Assembly (NCBI RefSeq): GCF_947623445.1 | Contig: NC_135242.1 | Span: forward strand, 6,634,001-6,698,000 | Length of the DNA: 64,000 bases | Reading direction: 5' to 3' | Source: Clavelina lepadiformis | Taxonomy: Eukaryota; Chordata; Ascidiacea; Aplousobranchia; Clavelinidae | Shown: positions 61,200-64,000 of the stretch, piece after piece | Numbering within the stretch: the first letter of the stretch is position 1 | Layout: each line of letters opens with the position of its first letter | The notes under the pieces: model-generated | What the model saw: only the letters and a program-made list of their open reading frames with translations | Told to the model about the DNA's origin: nothing | The model's database searches: none | Position numbers and translations under genes: made by a program

Positions 61200-63549
61200 A
61201 TGGGATTGGCCGAGTTGCTCTTGGCAAGTATATTTATTTTATTCTGCATTCGTGCCAACGCCAATCTGCAAGCTACTTGCGAAATTGACGGTGATCGTAG
61301 CATGGGCCCACCTGGGCCAGTTGGTAAGCGGGGTCCTGTAGGTGCACCGGGGATTCAAGGTACCAAGGGAGACCCCGGCGACTGTAACTCATGGATGGAA
61401 GCGGTGCAGCGCTTGGAAGAACGCGTAAATCAACTGGAAAATCAACTTGAACTGAGAGGTGGTTATAGCATTGCCGTTTATATTTTGGCGAATACCGGTT
61501 TTATTAAATGAAATCAACATTAACGTATTAGCTGAAACGTGACTTGCTTGGTAATCGTAAAACCCATGATTGTTTTCATTCTTTGCTTTGTTCATGCTAG
61601 TTTTTGTAAGTTATGACGTCACTTTTTGTTTACACAAACGCAAAAATTTCTTTTCAGATTGGTCCGTGTGGAGTGCTTGGAGTGATTGCGTCACCGAGAG
61701 AAACTGCGGAAGCGGCGAGAGATCAAGACGGAGAACTTGTTTATTTTCACCGACAGGAGACTCTTGTGTTGGCAGTGAAATAGAAACCGGAATTTGTAGC
61801 CTGCCCTCATGTGAAGGTAATTGGGTTTTACAAGCACCAAAATCACTTCGGAGTTTTCATCTTTTGTTGACATTGCATTGCTTGAGAGGAAGTCATTTAA
61901 CTTATGATTTGATCTTTTCGATTTCAGCTCCTTTGATGCTTTCAAACCAAATCTCTGGAGCGGTTTTTCTTTATGACGACACCGACGAGACAAATCCTTG
62001 GAAAGGAGTGTGCGAGGTGAAACTGTTTGCTGTATAGATGTTAACTTTACTTCTCAAAGTCAGGCGGACTACGGCAATAGACGGCAGTAAACAGCAGTTT
62101 TGCCAAATATACTATTTGTCAATAAGTTTATCACAATAACAAAGTAATGATTTTCAGGGAAACCAGTTGACTGAACCAAATAAAGTGAAAATTATGAAGA
62201 CCGTTTGCAAACAAAACAACCTCACATTGGCATATGTTCGTGATTTCCCAAAGAAAACATTCACTAATCATGTAAGCGGAAAGATGAATGAGTTTTCTTG
62301 TTTACCACTCTGTTCTTAATCTTGTATTCATATTTTGACCTAAATATATAATGTGTTTTAAAATAACAGTTATGATATTATTAACAGAATTATAGATAGG
62401 CGTATACTATAATATATTTATGCATTTCCACCTTCATTATACAGTCATATGCATATAACTATAAGTGCCGTGTCGAAAGCAACCGCAAAATCACTTTAGC
62501 TAAATTTTCTGCTTTTGTCCTGTGACGATTGATTCAAACGTTTTCGCAACTGTCTGCCTGTTAGTCAATCAAGCATTTTGTGTAAACACATATACAGTAG
62601 TTCATGGCAAGGCACTTTTTTGTTCGAATTTTATTTAAGTCTGTTATTTCCATACGAGCACCATCAGTAAGTCAAATAAGAAGAATCCCGCACTCCCGTT
62701 ACTCGGGCAGCCCCAGTCCAATTTGCTGATTATGGTTGATTGCGGATACTACATAGTAGTTAAGTGTTTTGTTATAAGTGTTAAACACCTATAACATCTT
62801 TTGGATAAACTATAGATAAATTATTTTTGCTTACCCCATGTATTTAGGCCATACTTATTGTGGCTTGAAAAACATTTCCAGGTGTACTTTCAACCTTCTG
62901 ATTGTAATGATGACGAACAGTATTTGATGCAATGCCAAAGTGATGGTTGGAAACTTCACGCCACTTGTGAAAAGCAGTTGCAGGTTTTATGCACCGGTAT
63001 AGGCTACATACCTAAAATAAGATCTTCGCAGATTGTTTACATATTTTCCTTTCGTTTTATATGTCATTTCCTGTAGACGTTATGCATTTCCGGCTTCCCA
63101 GCAATCAAATCACGTGGACCATAGTGAAGCGATTCTGTGAAGGAATAGGTCGGCAGATGTGCTCTTTTGGAGATATTTTCCCTTATAATGACAATGTTCC
63201 TATCATTACTGGCGTGTTACACGGCGATTATTGGGTTCCGATCAGGTCATTTAGCGGATTATCTTAAACGATATATATGACGTTACACACATAAACTGTT
63301 TTAAACAATTCGCGTTATTTAAAGTGTCTGGTTCAAATTGTTCTTAAACTGTAACCGACAGTTGTGTAGACTATAAGTAAATATAATTAGTTTGTTATTT
63401 TCAGGGGTCCTGGAAAGGACTGGGTACAAATTGGAAACAGTCCCCATAGAACCGGCTTGAAGCTTGTAGCCCTTGGACCAGCTAGTTGGGGCGAAACAAT
63501 AACAACCAACGCTTTTAAGGAACATTTTTTCTGTTGTCAACAGTTGTAG
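61200..63549 (+). CDS. Secreted collagen-TSP1-SRCR-like protein
   Basis: Exons 61200-61458, 61658-61816, 61928-62016, 62158-62271, 62848-62996, 63077-63245 and 63405-63549. A 20-base micro-exon at 62445-62464 is proposed because the phases at 62271 and 62848 do not meet without a piece of length 2 mod 3; its donor (GTGCCG) is weak. The product would be about 367 residues. Signal peptide LLLASIFILFCIRANA; nine Gly-X-Y triplets (GPPGPVGKRGPVGAPGIQG onward); a short coiled coil (WMEAVQRLEERVNQLENQL); a thrombospondin type-1 repeat DWSVWSAWSDC with six Cys; an SRCR-like region (WKGVCE ... VCKQNN ... CEKQLQVLC). Last comes an unrecognised ~95-residue domain (TWTIVKRFCEGIG..MCSF, WVPIRGPGKDWVQIG, ending CCQQL). 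A trimeric pattern-recognition or matrix role is inferred. Confidence 0.7.
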
Positions 63550-64000
63550 CCTAAATGCAATCCTTGAAGAAATATTGACAAGAACTAACAATTGCAATTT
63601 AAAACTAAATATGACTTTAATAATAAAAATCTAAATTATTAAGGCAAATGTGCATAAATTCATTTCAATTTGTTTAACTTTTTTCGAATTTATTAAAACT
63701 TTACTTACGCTTGAATGAACATAAAGGAAATGATTTTAAATCCAGTGTTTTAGGAAAAACAAAAGCTAATTTAACAAATACCTGACTTGGAATAAGTAGC
63801 TACTTAAGAAATCAAAAACCAGTAATTGTAAGTTTATGTAGGCTAAGTATGAACATTCCATTCAGTCAATGTCATCAAATATCTGTTGAAAGATCATTAC
63901 CGGTATGCAATTCTACTATACAAACTAGGATTCGTCACCAACGCCCAATGAACATGACCACCAGAAACGGGCTTATGCTGTGTTTCTTTTTCTGTCTGAT
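63550..64000. other. 3' flank of the collagen-like gene to window end
   Basis: An AATAAA near 63622 can end the gene upstream. The last ~100 bases are open on the minus strand but with no recognisable motif. Nothing else seen. Confidence 0.4.

Noticed and set aside
63897-64000. Minus-strand open stretch running off the window end
   Set aside because: About 34 codons ending in a stop with no recognisable motif; it could be the last exon of a gene outside the window but cannot be supported here.
1-64000. CRISPR arrays, bacterial operons, rRNA or intact tRNA genes
   Set aside because: No regularly spaced repeats; intron-rich eukaryotic gene structure throughout; the tRNA-like sequences found do not fold as functional tRNAs.

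Overview
The window looks like nuclear DNA of a chordate close to vertebrates but compact, most likely a tunicate (ascidian). It is AT-rich, its genes are split by short GT-AG introns, and its single-copy genes resemble vertebrate families (DNLZ, POLR2M/Gdown1, TMEM254, a Kv2 channel). Beside them sit lineage-specific secreted and membrane proteins. The species assignment is inference; no marker fixes it. All gene models were assembled by hand from splice signals and reading phase.

Region 1 (0-13 kb) is housekeeping: DNLZ (+), a C6orf89-like membrane protein (-, 7 exons), an ExoX-C plus UPF0696-like protein (-), POLR2M (+, 7 exons), and two tandem single-exon TMEM254 copies (+). A tentative 81-residue gene follows at 13.5-15.3 kb.

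Region 2 (16.4-30.3 kb) holds two tandem paralogues that join a VIT-like domain to CUB domains, six in the first and three in the second. A broken CUB fragment lies between them. The first intron of the second copy carries a 1.77 kb decayed Polinton/Maverick-type element with long inverted ends, a 6-bp target duplication, a fragment of protein-primed DNA polymerase and a matrixin-like segment.

Region 3 (30.3-44.8 kb) is a gene desert in which I see only small repeats. Region 4 (44.8-53.2 kb) is a 15-exon Shab/Kv2 potassium channel with a long N-terminal extension and a vertebrate-like clustering motif in the tail.

Region 5 (54.4-59.8 kb) is a head-to-head pair of single-pass receptors. Their ectodomain exons, including one intron, are almost identical, but the stalk, membrane segment and cytoplasmic tyrosine motifs are entirely different. 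This is the architecture of paired immune receptors. A hAT-type MITE with a perfect 8-bp target duplication follows. A secreted collagen-TSP1-SRCR-like protein (61.2-63.5 kb) closes the window. Regions 2 and 5 look like fast-evolving recognition or matrix loci embedded among conserved genes.
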